Position numbers and translations under genes: made by a program. Under the pieces are notes generated by a model, which saw only the letters and a program-made list of their open reading frames with translations, was not told the origin of the DNA and did not search any database. A stretch of DNA of 64,000 nucleotides from Propionibacteriales bacterium (GTDB lineage: Bacteria; Actinomycetota; Actinomycetes; Propionibacteriales; Nocardioidaceae), in contig JAPLCC010000015.1 of the NCBI GenBank assembly GCA_026392415.1, positions 1-64,000 on the forward strand. The letters are read 5' to 3'. Within the stretch, counting starts at the first letter, position 1. Each line of letters starts with the position of its first letter. Shown in pieces: positions 9,746 through 17,760 of the stretch.

Positions 9746-10671
9746 CAGTAGGCCTGCCTGAAGCGACGGACGATTGCGATACTGATCATGTTCATCACGA
9801 AGGTGATGATGAACAACAGCAGGGCAACCGCGAAGAGGTACTTGTACTCGGTCGATTCGACCGGGGACTCGCCGAGTGCGGTCCGCGCGATGACACCGGT
9901 CATCGTCTCGTGCCCCTGGGTGATGTCCGCGGACGTGCTCTTGATCGAGCCGCCCGCCATGAGCACGATCATCGTCTCGCCGACGGCCCGCGACATGCCG
10001 AGCACGACTGCGGCGGCGATCCCGGAAAGTGCTGCCGGAAAGACGACACGGAGCGTGGTCTGCATCCGGTTGGCGCCCATGGCGAACGAGCCCTGGCGCA
10101 GCGCGAGTGGCACAGCCGAGAGCGCATCCTCGGACAGTGAGGCGATGGTCGGGATGATCATCACGCCGAGCACGAGGCCGGCCCCGAGGGAGTTGTAGGC
10201 ACTGACAGGGATCCCGAGCCAGTCGCGCAGGACCACCGGGATCACGAAGAACACCGCGAAGAAGCCGTAGACCACCGAGGGAACGCCAGCGAGCAGCTCG
10301 ACCGTGGGCTTGAGCCACTTCCGGGCGCGCTTCGAGGCGTACTCGGAGAGGTACATCGCGGCTCCGAGCCCGATGGGGATCGCCACCGAGAGCGCGATCA
10401 CCGTGGTGAGCCCGGTGCCGACGACCAGGGGCAGCGCGGAGAACTGCTTGTTGGTGTCGAAGGAGAGGAACTCTCCGATGGACTCGCGACGGAAGAACTC
10501 CAAAGCAGGCTCGAGCACGGCCAGCAGGATCCCGGCAGTCACCAGGACCGATGTTGTCGTTGCCACCACCAGAAGGACCTTGATGACGGCTTCGCCGGGC
10601 CGTGACTTGCCGGTGAGCACCGGGGCCGGGCCCACCCCAGGGGGTGGGCCCGGCTCTGTCAGTACAGACAT
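9745..10671 (-). CDS. pstC: Phosphate ABC transporter permease PstC
   Basis: 308 residues, six predicted membrane segments, with the permease loop around QGSFAMGANRMQTTLRVVFP. It forms the transmembrane channel with PstA. It starts 25 nt after the pstS stop and overlaps pstA by one base. Confidence 0.95.
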   Translation of the reverse strand: MSVLTEPGPPPGVGPAPVLTGKSRPGEAVIKVLLVVATTTSVLVTAGILLAVLEPALEFFRRESIGEFLSFDTNKQFSALPLVVGTGLTTVIALSVAIPIGLGAAMYLSEYASKRARKWLKPTVELLAGVPSVVYGFFAVFFVIPVVLRDWLGIPVSAYNSLGAGLVLGVMIIPTIASLSEDALSAVPLALRQGSFAMGANRMQTTLRVVFPAALSGIAAAVVLGMSRAVGETMIVLMAGGSIKSTSADITQGHETMTGVIARTALGESPVESTEYKYLFAVALLLFIITFVMNMISIAIVRRFRQAY

Positions 10672-10696
10672 GAGAACTGACTACCGAATCGGTTCG

Positions 10697-11689
10697 TCAG
10701 CTGCCGATGGCGGCGAGCTTGGACTGCGTCTCGGCGTAGTCCTCGTCGTTCAGCGCAATGAACTGCGCTCCGGTGGCGATGTCGGCGAGGTTCGCGATGT
10801 AGTAGTTCGAGAACTCCTTGACGGCCGGCTTGTCGGTGTAGGACGCGTTGTTGACGTAGATGAACAGCGGTCGAGCGAGCGGGGCGTACGAACCGTCCCG
10901 AGCGGTCTCGGCCGACGGGGCGACACAACCGGCACCGTTGTCGATCGACAGCGGCTTCAGCTTGTCGACGTTCTGCTCGTAGTAGGTGTAGCCGAAGAAG
11001 CCGACGCCACCCTCGGTGCCGGAGACACCGTTGACGAGCACGTTGTCGTCCTCAGAGGACTCGAAGTCCTTGCGCAGGGTCTCGGAGTCGTCGCCGACGA
11101 CGTCCGCAGCCATGTAGTCGTAGGTGCCCGAGTCCGTGCCGGGGATGAAGCCGGTGATGGCCTGGTCGGGGAACTCCGGGTTGATCTCGTTCCAGTTCGT
11201 GGCCTTCGACTTCGGGCCGAACAGCGCGATCAGCTCGTCGACGGTGAGGCAGTCAACGGCCAGGTCCTTGTGGACGACCACGGTGAGCGCGTCGGTGGCG
11301 ACGTGGAGCTCGGTGTACTCGACCTTGTTCTCGGCACAGATCGGCGCCTCTTCGTCGTCCTTGATCGGACGCGAGGCGTCGGAGATGTCGGTCTCGCCCT
11401 TGCAGAAGACCTCGAAGCCGCCGCCGGTACCAGACTGGCCGACGGAGACCTGGATCGCGGAACCGTCCGCGGCCATCAACTCCTGGGCAGCGGTGGTCAT
11501 CGGGTAGACGGTCGACGAACCATCAACGGCGACCTCGCCCTCGATGCTCGTGTCGAGGGAGTAGTCGCCCGAGCCGTCGGTGCCGGCGTTGGGGTCGTCC
11601 TCGCTGTCGCCACAGGCGGCGAGGGTCATGGTCATGGCGAGCGCCGCGATGCTGGGAACGGCGGCGCGTCGGATGGTGTTGAGCTTCAA
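10697..11689 (-). CDS. pstS: Phosphate-binding lipoprotein PstS
   Basis: 330 residues. The lipoprotein signal ends in TLAAC, so it should be anchored outside the membrane. The mature part carries the phosphate-binding motifs VDGSSTVYP, SGTGGGFE and PGTDSGTYDY. The start codon is TTG (KLNTIRRAAV follows), with AGAGG eight bases upstream; no ATG or GTG gives a better signal peptide. A PHO box lies 105 nt upstream. First gene of pstSCAB. Confidence 0.95.
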   Translation of the reverse strand: MKLNTIRRAAVPSIAALAMTMTLAACGDSEDDPNAGTDGSGDYSLDTSIEGEVAVDGSSTVYPMTTAAQELMAADGSAIQVSVGQSGTGGGFEVFCKGETDISDASRPIKDDEEAPICAENKVEYTELHVATDALTVVVHKDLAVDCLTVDELIALFGPKSKATNWNEINPEFPDQAITGFIPGTDSGTYDYMAADVVGDDSETLRKDFESSEDDNVLVNGVSGTEGGVGFFGYTYYEQNVDKLKPLSIDNGAGCVAPSAETARDGSYAPLARPLFIYVNNASYTDKPAVKEFSNYYIANLADIATGAQFIALNDEDYAETQSKLAAIGS

Positions 11690-11793
11690 GGAACTTGCCT
11701 CTCAGAGGTGAGGGGCTTTGCTTCTTCTCGGGGCCCCCCGATTCGTACTGGACAACTGAGAAGTTAGGGAGCGTCGGTAACACAACTCCCCGG

Positions 11794-11815
11794 CCGATCT
11801 GAACGCATGGTGAAC
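11794..11815 (-). promoter_or_regulatory. PHO box of the pstSCAB operon
   Basis: On the minus strand, GTTCACCATGC is followed directly by GTTCAGATCGG, two 11-nt direct repeats matching the PhoP unit. It lies ~105 nt upstream of the pstS start, in the pstS/mutT1 gap. Control of pst by PhoP through such boxes is established in Streptomyces and mycobacteria; here it is inferred from sequence. Confidence 0.75.
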
Positions 11816-11874
11816 AGTGGTGGTCGGGGTGGCGTTCGGCAGTGGGCTGGGTCTCAGTTGCTGCCGGTTGACGC

Positions 11875-12747
11875 TCAGCCCAGCCAGCGGGGGCGGTGCC
11901 GCTCGACCGCGACCACAGACCCCTTGCGCACGTGGAGCACCAGCATCTCGGCCGGTTCCAGGGGCTGGGTGCCGCTCGCACGGTCGAGCCCGACGGCGTC
12001 GTACACCCAGTCGAGGACCGGGCGGTGCGTGCACAGCACGCTGCCCGCATCGTCCTCGAGGATCTCCTCGACGATCTTCCTGACGGTCCGCTCCGTCGCG
12101 TGCTCCTCGCTGAGCCGGCGGCGGAGGTCGAGATCGTAGCCAGCGGTCTCGGCATAGGGCTGGACCGTCTGGACGCAACGGGTGCTGGTCGAGGTCACGA
12201 CCCGCGTGACGCCGTACGCCGCCAACAGGGGCACCAGGCGGTCGGCCTGCAGTTCGCCGGTCCGCAGCAGGGTGCGGGCGGCGTCATCGCCGCGCCAGGT
12301 CCTGCGGGAGCGCGCGTGCGCGTGCCGGAGTACGACGATGGCGCGGGTCTTGCGACGGACCCGGAGTGCCGCAGCGAGGGTCTCCCGGTCGCGGTCGTAG
12401 GTCAGCAGCGCGGGCGCGTCGTCGAACGGCACCCACCGGACCCCGTCGATCTCCTGGTTGGGGCGGTACCCCGACACGTCGTCGTCGCCGACCACCCGCC
12501 CGGTCCAGTAGTAGACGGTCTTCGTTCGCCGCCCGACCGGGTAGTGCTGCGTCGGCAGCGGCGGTCCCAGGCGCACGTGGACGCCGGTCTCCTCGGCCAC
12601 TTCGCGCACGGCAGCCGCAGTGGCGTGCTCGGCCCTGTCCAGCTTGCCCTTCGGGAATGACCAGTCGTCGTACTTGGGGCGATGGACGAGCAACACCTCA
12701 CGTCCGGGACGAAACGCCACCACGCCGGCAGCGAGGATGTCAGGCAC
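11875..12747 (-). CDS. mutT1: NUDIX hydrolase fused to histidine phosphatase, MutT1-like
   Basis: 290 residues. The N-terminal NUDIX domain has a perfect box (G-x5-E-x7-REVAEETGV). The C-terminal half is a histidine-phosphatase domain with the catalytic motif VLRHAHARSR (RH near residue 155) and a second catalytic His in CTHRPVLD. The order and size match mycobacterial MutT1, which hydrolyses 8-oxo-dGTP and related nucleotides and also sits next to ppk. GTG at 12747 begins PDILAAGVV as in relatives; a GTG at 12762 is the alternative. Confidence 0.9.
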   Translation of the reverse strand: MPDILAAGVVAFRPGREVLLVHRPKYDDWSFPKGKLDRAEHATAAAVREVAEETGVHVRLGPPLPTQHYPVGRRTKTVYYWTGRVVGDDDVSGYRPNQEIDGVRWVPFDDAPALLTYDRDRETLAAALRVRRKTRAIVVLRHAHARSRRTWRGDDAARTLLRTGELQADRLVPLLAAYGVTRVVTSTSTRCVQTVQPYAETAGYDLDLRRRLSEEHATERTVRKIVEEILEDDAGSVLCTHRPVLDWVYDAVGLDRASGTQPLEPAEMLVLHVRKGSVVAVERHRPRWLG

Positions 12748-12794
12748 GTGGCCTAGTCTCACATCAGTCCGCCCGAGTTGAGGAGACCCATCCG

Positions 12795-13868
12795 GTGTTC
12801 CGCCGTCTGACCGCCTTCCGCCTGCGGCGTCGATGGTTCGTGGTGGGGCTCGCGTTGGTGATCGTGGCAGTGGCCGGAGTCGTCGCCTGGCGTTTGACCC
12901 GCGACGAACCCAGCCGCTTCGCCGCGGCCGCGGCGCTGGCTCCCGAGACGACCGAGCGATTCAACTGGACCGACTGGGCGGCGGTGCGCGATGCACTCGG
13001 CGCCGACCTCTCGGTGTCGTCGTCCACCGACACGCTCGACAATTTCCTGCTCGCCGCCTTCGACCGCGACCTGTCCTCGACCACTGCTCTCGAGGAATCC
13101 GCGCCCACGCTCCACGAAGACTTCGGATTCTCCCCCGCCACCATCGACTGGGAGCTCTTCGCGCAAGGCAAGGACGGGGCGGTGATCATCATCGGCCTGC
13201 CGGAGGACTTCGACTACGACGACTTCCGTTCGCGCCTCGAGGCCATCGGCTTCGACGAGCCGGACCGGGCCACCGGCGTGTGGGTCGGCGGGGTCGACGT
13301 GCTCGAGGCGCTCGACGGGCCAGTCACCCCCGAGCTGGCAGCCATCCAGATCGACGAGGACGCCGGTCTGCTGTTCGGCAGCGACGACGACCGCTACCTC
13401 GAGGAGCGGGCCGACCAGGAGCGCGGCGACCGCACGGACGGCGTCTCCGCCGTCATCGACGCGGCCGGGCCGGCCCTGAGCGCCTCGGCGTACACCGGCG
13501 ACCAGGCGTGCTCCACGCTGTCGATGGGCGGCGCCGATCCCGCTGACCGCACGCGTGGCTCCGAACTCATCGAGGCAGCCGGCGAGGTGCACCCGATGAC
13601 CGGTTTCTCGATCGCCGCGCAGCCGACCGGCGACGTACGGGTGGCGATGGCGTTCGACAGCCCCGACCAGGCCCGCACCGACGCCGACACGCGGTCCCAG
13701 CTCGCCGCCGGCCCGGCGCCCGGCCAGGGCGGCACCTTCCCCGAACGCTTCGCGGTCGGGGAGGTCGTCGCGAGCGGCAAGGTCCTCACCATGGACCTGG
13801 AGCCTGCGCAGGACGCGTTCGTGCTTTCCGACCTCAACCACGGTCCAGTGCTGTTCGCGACCTGCTGA
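12795..13868 (+). CDS. Membrane-anchored extracytoplasmic protein of unknown function
   Basis: 357 residues. A basic N terminus (FRRLTAFRLRRR) precedes one hydrophobic segment at about residues 14-33; the rest is acidic and probably extracellular. No catalytic motif is recognised. GTG at 12795 has GAGGAGA about ten bases upstream; extension further upstream has no support. Two Cys (one after GDQA, one at the C-terminal end) could form a disulphide. Convergent with the small gene at 13892. Confidence 0.75.
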   Translation: MFRRLTAFRLRRRWFVVGLALVIVAVAGVVAWRLTRDEPSRFAAAAALAPETTERFNWTDWAAVRDALGADLSVSSSTDTLDNFLLAAFDRDLSSTTALEESAPTLHEDFGFSPATIDWELFAQGKDGAVIIIGLPEDFDYDDFRSRLEAIGFDEPDRATGVWVGGVDVLEALDGPVTPELAAIQIDEDAGLLFGSDDDRYLEERADQERGDRTDGVSAVIDAAGPALSASAYTGDQACSTLSMGGADPADRTRGSELIEAAGEVHPMTGFSIAAQPTGDVRVAMAFDSPDQARTDADTRSQLAAGPAPGQGGTFPERFAVGEVVASGKVLTMDLEPAQDAFVLSDLNHGPVLFATC

Positions 13869-13891
13869 CCGCGCCCGGCCCGGCTCCGCTC

Positions 13892-14047
13892 TCAGCCGCC
13901 GAGACGGGCAACGCCGAGGATCCGGTCGATCTCCTCGAGCGACAGACGGTCGTCGCAGGCGCTGGCGGCGATGATGAGGTTGGTGGTCATCTCGACCTCC
14001 ACCAAGAGGTCGCCGTCCTCGAGGGTCACGTCGAACTGATCGGCCAT
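13892..14047 (-). CDS. Small acidic protein of unknown function
   Basis: 51 residues beginning MADQFDVTLEDGDLLVEV. The ATG at 14047 follows GGGAGGG with good spacing. The sequence suggests a beta strand pair then a helix (SLEEIDRILGV). Composition and a proper ribosome site support a real gene; function is not known to me. Confidence 0.65.
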   Translation of the reverse strand: MADQFDVTLEDGDLLVEVEMTTNLIIAASACDDRLSLEEIDRILGVARLGG

Positions 14048-14130
14048 GCGTCCCTCCCTCGAGTCTCGCCGAGCACGGTCTTCTGGGGCCATCTTCCCCC
14101 GAACCCGCGTCGCAAAACCCTTAAATTCAG

Positions 14131-14169
14131 CAAAAATTCGTGGGGCCCCGCCGACCGACGGGGCCCCAC
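14131..14169 (-). terminator. Rho-independent terminator of the cold-shock gene
   Basis: An 11-bp perfect GC-rich stem (arms 14140-14150 and 14159-14169, loop of 8) is followed on the minus strand by a T-rich run (GAATTTTTGC). It sits 39 bp past the cold-shock stop. Confidence 0.85.
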
Positions 14170-14207
14170 AGAAGACGCGAGGTCTCCTCAGATCAGGTCA
14201 GTCCCTC

Positions 14208-14411
14208 TCAGAGGGGACGGACGTTCTCCGCCTGCGGGCCCTTGGGACCTGCGGTGAAGTCGAACTCGACCTTCTGGTTGTCCTCGAGGGACTTGTAACC
14301 GGAGGACTGGATCGCAGAGTAGTGAACGAAGACGTCGTCGCCGCCGCCCTCCTGCTCGATGAATCCGAAACCCTTCTCGGCGCTGAACCACTTGACGGTG
14401 CCCTGAGCCAT
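14208..14411 (-). CDS. Cold-shock protein, CspA family
   Basis: 67 residues, exactly one cold-shock domain. The RNA-binding motifs KGFGFI (RNP1) and VFVHY (RNP2) are intact, within [14 protein letters not shown]. It binds single-stranded nucleic acid and acts as an RNA chaperone. Strong ribosome site (AAGGAG) nine bases before the ATG. The upstream gap of 258 bp leaves room for a long 5' leader, as is common for csp genes, but I see no defined element there. Confidence 0.96.
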   Translation of the reverse strand: MAQGTVKWFSAEKGFGFIEQEGGGDDVFVHYSAIQSSGYKSLEDNQKVEFDFTAGPKGPQAENVRPL

Positions 14412-14669
14412 GCGCTCGTTACTCCTTGTGTCGGGGCGAGAGCCGCCACCTCGGCGACCCGCAACGAATGCGATGACACGTCGCTCCGACCCGTGATGGG
14501 ACACCACAAACCAGATACGCCGTCGGCCACATGCTCCGCAGGCGTTCACCTTCGAACTGCATTCGCTACGAGATCGAGCCTATCAATCCGGAACGACAGG
14601 GGAACCTCCCCGATGCCACGATCTTGTGCGTGGGCATGAAGGTTCTGCTACGCACACATGACGTGCGTG

Positions 14670-15737
14670 CTAACAGCCCTGGCGCTCGACGGCGGTGACG
14701 AACGGGGAGGTCATGGCGCGCACCAGCGCGCTGTAACCGACGCCGAAGGCGATCTCGTCTCCGACCTCGACGCGATGGTCGCCGAGGTCGAGAACGAGGT
14801 GGTCGCTGCTCATCCCGAGGATGGTGATGCCCGCAGGCGGGACGACGTCGTCCGGGTCGGCGTCCTGGCGGCCGAGGGCGACCAGCGCCTGACGAACAGT
14901 GCCGGCGCCGACCCGATCGGGCAGGTCGCCGAAGGCCGACTGCCCCCTCGTTCCCCACGGCTGGCGAGGCTTGTCGCGCCTCTCGATCACCTCGCCGAAC
15001 AACGTGAAAGCATCAGCGTGCAGGCCACGGATCGGAGTGCGGTGCAGAGGTTCGACACCCAACAGGATCGCTTCACCGAGTCGCAGGTCGTTGATCCGGC
15101 CCACGTTCGCGGCCGATGCCGCCCAGTCGAGGTTGGCCGAGTTGCCACCGGTGACGGTGGTCAGCGCAACGCCGTACTTCGTCTCGACCGTGTCGACCAG
15201 CTCGCTCAGCACGCCCATGTTCTGCTCGTCGGGCACGACGCCGTTCTGGCAGGCGAGGTTCGCTCCCAGGCCCAGCAGCCGGAGCGAGGGGAGGGCGAGC
15301 ACGCCGCGCACGACCTCCGCCACGTCATCGACCGGGATGCCCTCGCGCAGGTCGCCGAGCTCGACCATGAGCACGACGTCGTGCAGGCGCCCCGCCCGGG
15401 CCGCGGCGGCGTCCAGCGCGAGCAGCACCGCGGGCTCGGTGTTGAGGCTGCAGGTCGCGAGGCTCACGACGTCGTCGACCTGGCTGAGCATGGGCGAACG
15501 GATCAACGTGCGTGACGTCGCTCCGTCCAGCCCAGCCAGCCGGGCAAGGTTGGGGACCCGGGAGTCACCCAACCCGTGAGCGCCCCCGCGGAGCATCGCT
15601 GCCCCGACGCCCGGAGAACCGAGGGCGGCCTTGGTGACACCGGTGACGCGGATGCCGACGGGTGCCAGCCGGTCGACCAGTGTCCTTGTGTTGTGCTCGA
15701 TCCTGCCCAGGGCGATCTCGAGCCGGGGTGCCGTCAC
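14670..15737 (-). CDS. PLP-dependent alanine/ornithine-racemase-like enzyme
   Basis: 355 residues, fold type III PLP enzyme related to the YhfX/ornithine racemase group. The N-terminal barrel has the PLP-Lys region in VTGVTKAALGSP (Lys near residue 35) and MVELGDLREG, with TVTGGNSANLDW further on. Its ATG overlaps the stop of the DUF1611 gene by four bases (ATGA), so the two are coupled. The pair suggests D-amino-acid metabolism. The exact substrate cannot be read from sequence. Confidence 0.82.
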   Translation of the reverse strand: MTAPRLEIALGRIEHNTRTLVDRLAPVGIRVTGVTKAALGSPGVGAAMLRGGAHGLGDSRVPNLARLAGLDGATSRTLIRSPMLSQVDDVVSLATCSLNTEPAVLLALDAAAARAGRLHDVVLMVELGDLREGIPVDDVAEVVRGVLALPSLRLLGLGANLACQNGVVPDEQNMGVLSELVDTVETKYGVALTTVTGGNSANLDWAASAANVGRINDLRLGEAILLGVEPLHRTPIRGLHADAFTLFGEVIERRDKPRQPWGTRGQSAFGDLPDRVGAGTVRQALVALGRQDADPDDVVPPAGITILGMSSDHLVLDLGDHRVEVGDEIAFGVGYSALVRAMTSPFVTAVERQGC

Positions 15738-16885
15738 ATCGAGGCAGGCTGGGCGGCGTTCACGCGTGAGTGCGCAAGTGCCGGGAATGCCGCGAGCACC
15801 ATGTCGACCAGGTCGGAGCCGGGCCGCGTCAGCGGGTCGGTGACCGGGAGGTCGAGGTCCGCGTGGTGCTCGGCGATCGACGCGGTGAGCTCCTCGGCCG
15901 TCATCGCCTCGTGGTTGATCGTGACCCCGATGACCTTGGTGGCGGCGAAGGCTTCGATCATGGCGATCTCGCTCTCGACGGTCGGCATCGGCATCATCGG
16001 GAAGTCTCCGAGGACCTTGCGCTTGGGCGCGTGCTGGACGATCACACCGTCCGGGCGGCTGCCGCGCAGGATGTGGCCCGAGCTCAGGTAGGCCGGGTGG
16101 CTCAGCGCGCCCTGGCCCTCGACCACGATGACGTCCGGGTCCTCGTTCTCGAAGGCGGACACCACCTGGTGCTCGACCTCGCCGGAGATGAACTGGGGAA
16201 CCATGGCGTCCAGCGCGGCGCCGTACTTGCCGCCCTGGATCAGCGTGGTCTGGCCGGTGCCGACCATGACGGCCTTGATGCCGCGGTCGTTCAGCGCCTG
16301 GACCAGGATCGTCGACGTGGTGCGTTTGCCGATCGCGCCGTCTGTGCCGAGCACGGCGATCCGCGGGCAGGTGACGTCGAAGATGCGGCCCGTGAACAGG
16401 TGCAGGTCGCGGGTGTCCTTGGGGCGTCGTACGTCGGTGATGGTCACTCCGGCCAGCAGCGCGGCGGCCACGAACTCGGCGTCGTCGTTGAGGAACTCGT
16501 GCAGGCCGTTGATGATGTGCATCCCGCGGGCGATGCCGTCGAGCAGCACCACTCGCTGCTCGTCGGACAGCAGGCCGTCGGCCGGCGCGACGCCGCAGAT
16601 GAGGTAGTCCGGGACGTGGCCGGCGTGCGCGATCGACTCGCGAAGCGAAGCGAGGACCGGGATGCCGTTCGGGGTGTCGTCGAGGAACTCACCGGAGTCG
16701 ACACCGGCTCGCATGCTGTCGATGACGCTCAGGATCTCGTACTTCTCCGAGTGCCGGACCAGGCCGTTGGCCGTCTTGCCGTCCTGCTCGCCGAACTGGG
16801 CCTCGCAGTAGACGATGGCGGTCGAGCCGACCGGGAGTGAGAACGGCTGCGCAGGGACGTTGGCGTCGCGGGTGAGAACAGACAA
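15734..16885 (-). CDS. DUF1611 / DgcN-like protein, probable D-amino-acid N-acyltransferase
   Basis: 383 residues, full length for DUF1611. The C-terminal P-loop-like motif GTDGAIGKRTTS is near residue 185, followed by GTGQTTLIQGGKYG and VVEGQGALSHP. Characterised members (DgcN) N-acetylate D-glutamate in D-amino-acid catabolism. Here the gene is coupled by a 4-bp overlap to a racemase-like gene, which supports that theme but does not prove the substrate. First gene of a two-gene operon. Confidence 0.82.
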   Translation of the reverse strand: MSVLTRDANVPAQPFSLPVGSTAIVYCEAQFGEQDGKTANGLVRHSEKYEILSVIDSMRAGVDSGEFLDDTPNGIPVLASLRESIAHAGHVPDYLICGVAPADGLLSDEQRVVLLDGIARGMHIINGLHEFLNDDAEFVAAALLAGVTITDVRRPKDTRDLHLFTGRIFDVTCPRIAVLGTDGAIGKRTTSTILVQALNDRGIKAVMVGTGQTTLIQGGKYGAALDAMVPQFISGEVEHQVVSAFENEDPDVIVVEGQGALSHPAYLSSGHILRGSRPDGVIVQHAPKRKVLGDFPMMPMPTVESEIAMIEAFAATKVIGVTINHEAMTAEELTASIAEHHADLDLPVTDPLTRPGSDLVDMVLAAFPALAHSRVNAAQPASM

Positions 16886-17091
16886 GGCTGGTTCCTCTGA
16901 TCGGCTCAGAGGAGGCGACGGGCTTCGTGGCCGGGCCGGGGCCCAACGGTCAACGAGGCGTCTGCCCTGAGGTGGCCGACAAGAGTGCCGACGTCTTCAC
17001 TGTAACCGCCCCGACGCGAGAAGCCCGGATCGACGAACACCGCTGCCGGGCCGGGGCAGCGGTTTGGCTAGAGTTCCCCGGAACCGATTGG

Positions 17092-17164
17092 GGGCCCCTA
17101 GCTCAATTGGCAGAGCAGGAGACTTTTAATCTCTTGGTTGTGGGTTCGAGTCCCACGGGGCCTA
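17092..17164 (+). tRNA. tRNA-Lys (anticodon TTT)
   Basis: A complete cloverleaf: acceptor 17092-17098 with 17157-17163 (first pair G-U), D-arm GCTC/GAGC, anticodon loop CTTTTAA with TTT at 17125-17127, T-arm GTGGG/CCCAC with TTCGAGT loop, discriminator A. CCA is not encoded. The last three bases overlap the stop codon of the opposite-strand zur gene. Confidence 0.97.
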
Positions 17165-17587
17165 CGAGTCGGACTGGGCGACGGCAGCGCAGTCAGCGCA
17201 CAGTCCGACCAGTTCGACGGTGTGGCTGACATCGACGAAGCCGTGTTGATCGGCGATGGCGTGGGCCCACTTCTCGACCGCCGAGCCCGTGATCTCCACG
17301 GTGCGCCCGCACGAGCGGCAGACCAGGTGATGGTGGTGCGAGGCGCTGCACCGGCGGTACGTCGCCTCGCCGGCCGGGTTGTGACGGACGTCGACGTCAC
17401 CCGAGTCGGCCATCGCCTGGAGCGTTCGGTAGACCGTCGCCAGACCGACCTTCTCCCCCGCGTGCCGCAGGCTGTCGTGGATCTCCTGGGCGCTCTGGAA
17501 GTCGACGCCGCCGCGCAACGCGTCGGTGATCGCGAGCCGCTGGCGGGTGGGGCGCAGCGCCATCGGTCGGTCGTCGGACTCGGACAA
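17162..17587 (-). CDS. zur: Fur-family zinc uptake regulator, Zur-like
   Basis: 141 residues. The N-terminal winged helix (TRQRLAITDAL, AQEIHDSL, GLATVYRTLQAMAD) is followed by the metal-binding dimer domain with HHHHLVCRSCG and a C-terminal C-x2-C (GLCADC) structural zinc site. The sequence around HLVCRSCGRTVEI is closest to actinobacterial Zur rather than ferric Fur. Its TAG stop lies within the 3' end of tRNA-Lys on the other strand. A palindrome next to a -10-like TAGATT suggests self-control. Confidence 0.88.
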   Translation of the reverse strand: MSESDDRPMALRPTRQRLAITDALRGGVDFQSAQEIHDSLRHAGEKVGLATVYRTLQAMADSGDVDVRHNPAGEATYRRCSASHHHHLVCRSCGRTVEITGSAVEKWAHAIADQHGFVDVSHTVELVGLCADCAAVAQSDS

Positions 17588-17606
17588 CGCAGGAACCTCC
17601 AGCAGA

Positions 17607-17621
17607 TGGGAACGGCTCTCA
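17607..17621 (-). promoter_or_regulatory. Possible Zur operator
   Basis: TGAGAGCCGTTCCCA on the minus strand is an imperfect inverted repeat (TGRGA-N5-TCYCA) just downstream of a -10-like TAGATT and 19 bp before the zur start. The match to known AT-rich Zur boxes is poor. Confidence 0.3.
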
Positions 17622-17760
17622 ATCTACCCGGCCATCGGTGGGGACAAGGGACCAGTCCACCTGGTCGCAAAGGGCTATGCCGCGGTGTCCTTCGAACCCG
17701 AGACGGCGATCATCTTGCGGAGTACGCTCGACCATGGGAGAGGGAAAGGTGGACTCTGTC

